DNA from: Bacillota bacterium
GTDB taxonomy: Bacteria > Bacillota > Clostridia > Lachnospirales > Lachnospiraceae
Direction of reading: 5' to 3'
Assembly (NCBI GenBank): GCA_023412855.1
Contig: JAEZRJ010000018.1
Coordinates: 1 to 24,509, forward strand
DNA length: 24,509 bases
In this document: positions 22,088 through 24,509 of the stretch, in pieces
Numbering within the stretch: the first letter of the stretch is position 1
Layout: the number at the start of each line of letters is the position of its first letter
The notes under the pieces: generated by a model
Seen by the model: only the letters and a program-made list of their open reading frames with translations
The model's database searches: none
What the model was told of the DNA's origin: nothing
Program-made: the position numbers and the translations under genes

Positions 22088-24502
22088 TTACTTCACTACG
22101 ATATTGACAATTTTTCCGGGAACATAAATCTCCTTTACGATTTCTCCCGCAAGCTTCGCTCCCAATGCTTCCTTACCCGCAGCAATCGCTGCTTCCTTCG
22201 TAACATCCACCGGCATCTTAATGACAATCTTTGTCTTGCCGTTCAACTGTACGGCAATTTCCTTTTCATCATCTACCATCGCGCTTTCATCTGCCACAGG
22301 CCACACCGCATGAAATACGGAATCCGCTCCACCTAACTGACGCCACAACTCCTCACCGATATGAGGGGCAAAGGGCGATAGAAGGATAACGGCTGTCTTT
22401 AGCGTATCCTTGTCGATTCCCCCGTTTCTGGCCATATCGATCATTTTGTTGTTGTATTCCATAAAGCCGGATACTACCGTATTCAGGCTGAAATTCTCCA
22501 AACGCTGTGAGATGTCGGCAATCATCTTGTTGCGAACCTTCAGCATCTCCTTGGTCGCTTCCACGTTCTTATCCTTATTTTCCGTTACAAGATTCCAGAA
22601 GCGTGTAATAAAGCGATAAACTCCGTCGATTCCTCTGTCGTCCCACTCCGAATCCAATTCCGGCGGCCCTACAAAAAGCTCATATAATCTTAAGGAATCG
22701 CAGCCATAATCATTCACCAAATCGTCGGGTGACACTACATTTCCTTTGGATTTACTCATCTTAATTCCGTTCTTTCCGGTAATCATTCCCTGATTGAACA
22801 ACTTGGTAAAGGGTTCGTCGAAATCGATAACCCCGATATCGCACAAGAACTTCGTATAAAATCTGGAATAAAGCAAATGAAGTACCGCATGCTCTACGCC
22901 TCCTATATACATATCTACCGGAAGGAATTTATCAGCCTTTTCTCTGCTCACCAGCTCCTTATCATTCTTGCTGTCCACGTAACGCAGGAAATACCATGAA
23001 GAGCCTGCCCACTGGGGCATAGTGTTCGTCTCTCTCTTAGCAGGCGCACCACAGGCAGGACATGTGGTATTTACCCATTCATCAATACCTGCAAGAGGAG
23101 ATTCGCCGGTTCCTGTCGGCTGGTAAGACTCCACCTCCGGCAGAAGCAACGGCAGTTCTTCCTCCGGCACCGGCACACAGCCGCACTTAGGGCAGTGCAC
23201 GATCGGAATCGGTTCTCCCCAATAACGCTGACGTGAAAATACCCAGTCGCGGAGCTTATAATTCGTCGTCTTGTGACCGAAACCGAGCTCTTCGATCATA
23301 ACCGGAGCTTCCTTCTTTAAAACGGCAGATTCCATACCGTTCCATTCACCGGAATTGATCATCGTTCCCGCCGCCTCGGTGTATGCCTCTGTCATATTTT
23401 CTATTTCTTTTCCATCCTTGGCAATAACCTGAATAATCGGAATATTGAACTTGGTAGCAAATTCGAAATCACGGTCGTCATGAGCGGGTACGCACATGAT
23501 AGCTCCCGTTCCATAGTCTGCCAGCACATAGTCTGAAAGCCAGATCGGAGTCTTGGCGCCATTTAACGGATTCACGGCATAGGAGCCCGTAAATACACCC
23601 GTTTTTTCTTTGTCCTGAAGTCTGTCCACATTAGATTTATTAGCAGCATCCTGAATATATTTATCTACAGCCGCCTTCGTCTCCGGAGTCGCCAGGCCTG
23701 CCGCCAGCTTGTGTTCCGGTGCCAGTACCATAAATGTAGCCCCGTAAAGGGTATCCGGCCTTGTGGTATAGACTGTAATCGCTTCCTCACTTCCATCTAC
23801 CTTGAAATCCACTTCCGCACCATAAGAACGCCCGATCCATTCGGTCTGCATCTTTTTAACCTTCTCCGGCCAATCCAGCTTATCCAGATCCTCAAGGAGA
23901 CGATCCGCATATTTGGTAATACGCAGCATCCACTGATTCAGATTCTTTTTGGTCACTTCCGAACCACAGCGCTCACACTGACCGTTTACCACTTCTTCGT
24001 TAGCGAGTCCGGTCTTACAGGAAGGACACCAGTTAATCGGCATCTCTTTCTGATAGGCCAGCCCTTCCTTGAACATCTTCACAAATATCCATTGCGTCCA
24101 CTTGTAAAAATCAGGATCCGTCGTATTGACCTCCATATCCCAGTCGTAGAGTGCCGCTATCTGATTAATCTGTTTCTTGATATTAGACACGTTCTGTGCT
24201 GTGGACTTCGCAGGATGCACACCCATCTTAATCGCATAATTCTCCGCCGGGAGACCGAAAGCATCCCAACCCATGGGATGAATGATATAGTGTCCGCCAT
24301 TCAACATCTTATAACGGCTCCATACATCAGAAATCACATATCCTCTCCAATGCCCTACATGAAGCCCGTTTCCAGACGGATACGGGAACATATCCAGACA
24401 GTAATATTTCGGCTTCTTCCCGTCGTTAACGTTCACGGGCTTATTTTCCCATTCCTTGCGCCATTTTTCTTCAATCTCTCTGTGGTTATACGGTTGTGCC
24501 AT
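22088..24502 (-). CDS. leuS: Leucyl-tRNA synthetase
   Basis: The 804-residue class Ia synthetase is complete. The HIGH-type motif is HVGH at 48-51 in YPSGNGLHVGHWRGY, and KMSKS lies in GIKMSKSKGNVVS. The CP1 editing domain includes TTRPDTLYGATFMVLAPEH and GTGAIMCVPAHDDRDFEFA (threonine-rich and aspartate-containing proofreading regions). Zinc-type cysteine pairs are seen in NWCPSCKTG with CERCG and in CPKCGCVP with CPACG. The anticodon-binding and C-terminal domains end in IVKEIYVPGKIVNIVVK. Length and order match bacterial LeuRS. The ATG lies seven bases from the window edge with only AGAGAAG visible upstream, so any leader regulation such as a T-box lies outside. It converges with the unknown pair across the repeat copy B. 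Confidence 0.97.
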   Translation of the reverse strand: MAQPYNHREIEEKWRKEWENKPVNVNDGKKPKYYCLDMFPYPSGNGLHVGHWRGYVISDVWSRYKMLNGGHYIIHPMGWDAFGLPAENYAIKMGVHPAKSTAQNVSNIKKQINQIAALYDWDMEVNTTDPDFYKWTQWIFVKMFKEGLAYQKEMPINWCPSCKTGLANEEVVNGQCERCGSEVTKKNLNQWMLRITKYADRLLEDLDKLDWPEKVKKMQTEWIGRSYGAEVDFKVDGSEEAITVYTTRPDTLYGATFMVLAPEHKLAAGLATPETKAAVDKYIQDAANKSNVDRLQDKEKTGVFTGSYAVNPLNGAKTPIWLSDYVLADYGTGAIMCVPAHDDRDFEFATKFNIPIIQVIAKDGKEIENMTEAYTEAAGTMINSGEWNGMESAVLKKEAPVMIEELGFGHKTTNYKLRDWVFSRQRYWGEPIPIVHCPKCGCVPVPEEELPLLLPEVESYQPTGTGESPLAGIDEWVNTTCPACGAPAKRETNTMPQWAGSSWYFLRYVDSKNDKELVSREKADKFLPVDMYIGGVEHAVLHLLYSRFYTKFLCDIGVIDFDEPFTKLFNQGMITGKNGIKMSKSKGNVVSPDDLVNDYGCDSLRLYELFVGPPELDSEWDDRGIDGVYRFITRFWNLVTENKDKNVEATKEMLKVRNKMIADISQRLENFSLNTVVSGFMEYNNKMIDMARNGGIDKDTLKTAVILLSPFAPHIGEELWRQLGGADSVFHAVWPVADESAMVDDEKEIAVQLNGKTKIVIKMPVDVTKEAAIAAGKEALGAKLAGEIVKEIYVPGKIVNIVVK

Positions 24503-24509
24503 CTTCTCT

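Noticed and set aside
1..24509. tRNA, rRNA, integrase, transposase or phage genes
   Set aside because: None of the characteristic sequences were recognised on either strand when reading through the window.

Overview
The window looks like a chromosomal segment of a Gram-positive anaerobe of class Clostridia, most likely a Lachnospiraceae-type gut bacterium. The evidence is Rex next to a YdiF-type ABC-F gene, a putative Re-citrate synthase paired with a eukaryotic-type NADP isocitrate dehydrogenase, BspA-like leucine-rich-repeat surface proteins with a class B sortase, strong AGGAGG-type ribosome sites, TTGACA-N17-TATAAT promoters and a moderate A+T content. Genus cannot be fixed from sequence alone. 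No tRNA, rRNA, CRISPR array, prophage or transposase gene was seen.

Layout. 1-4734 (minus strand): a compact operon read right to left from a near-consensus promoter: rex, an uncharacterised coiled-coil gene, bifunctional NAD(P)HX epimerase/dehydratase, alanine racemase, and a MazF-type toxin without an adjacent antitoxin. A further promoter at 32-60 serves a gene beyond the left edge. 4735-5032: a divergent regulatory region whose two -35 boxes form one palindrome, followed by a 150-bp MITE-like element. 5033-6943 (plus): ABC-F ATPase. 7022-10586 (minus): Re-citrate synthase, FCD-type GntR regulator and NADP isocitrate dehydrogenase, which together make citrate and 2-oxoglutarate for glutamate synthesis. 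A GntR-like operator sits on the -10 box, and a second copy of the 150-bp element lies in the icd leader. 10689-20388 (minus): a cell-surface cluster read as sortase B, a large sortable BspA-like protein, a second secreted BspA-like protein, and a subtilase without signal peptide. 20620-20856 (plus): a tiny Cys/Gly-rich protein of the chorion/HCB-13-like kind. 21120-21921 (plus): two overlapping uncharacterised genes. 22088-24502 (minus): complete leucyl-tRNA synthetase.

The most unusual content is non-coding. (1) Two copies of a 150-bp element with 12-bp terminal inverted repeats and several internal hairpins each sit just downstream of a -10 box, so each would form most of a 5' leader. (2) A second family, about 95 bp, has one copy after the BspA2 terminator and one after the 21921 gene terminator. 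Its flanking hairpin differs between copies in a compensatory way, suggesting a conserved folded RNA or DNA element. (3) The sortase carries an unusual cytosolic N-terminal module of about 130 residues. All start sites given here were chosen from visible ribosome-binding sites and are sometimes shorter than the longest open frame.
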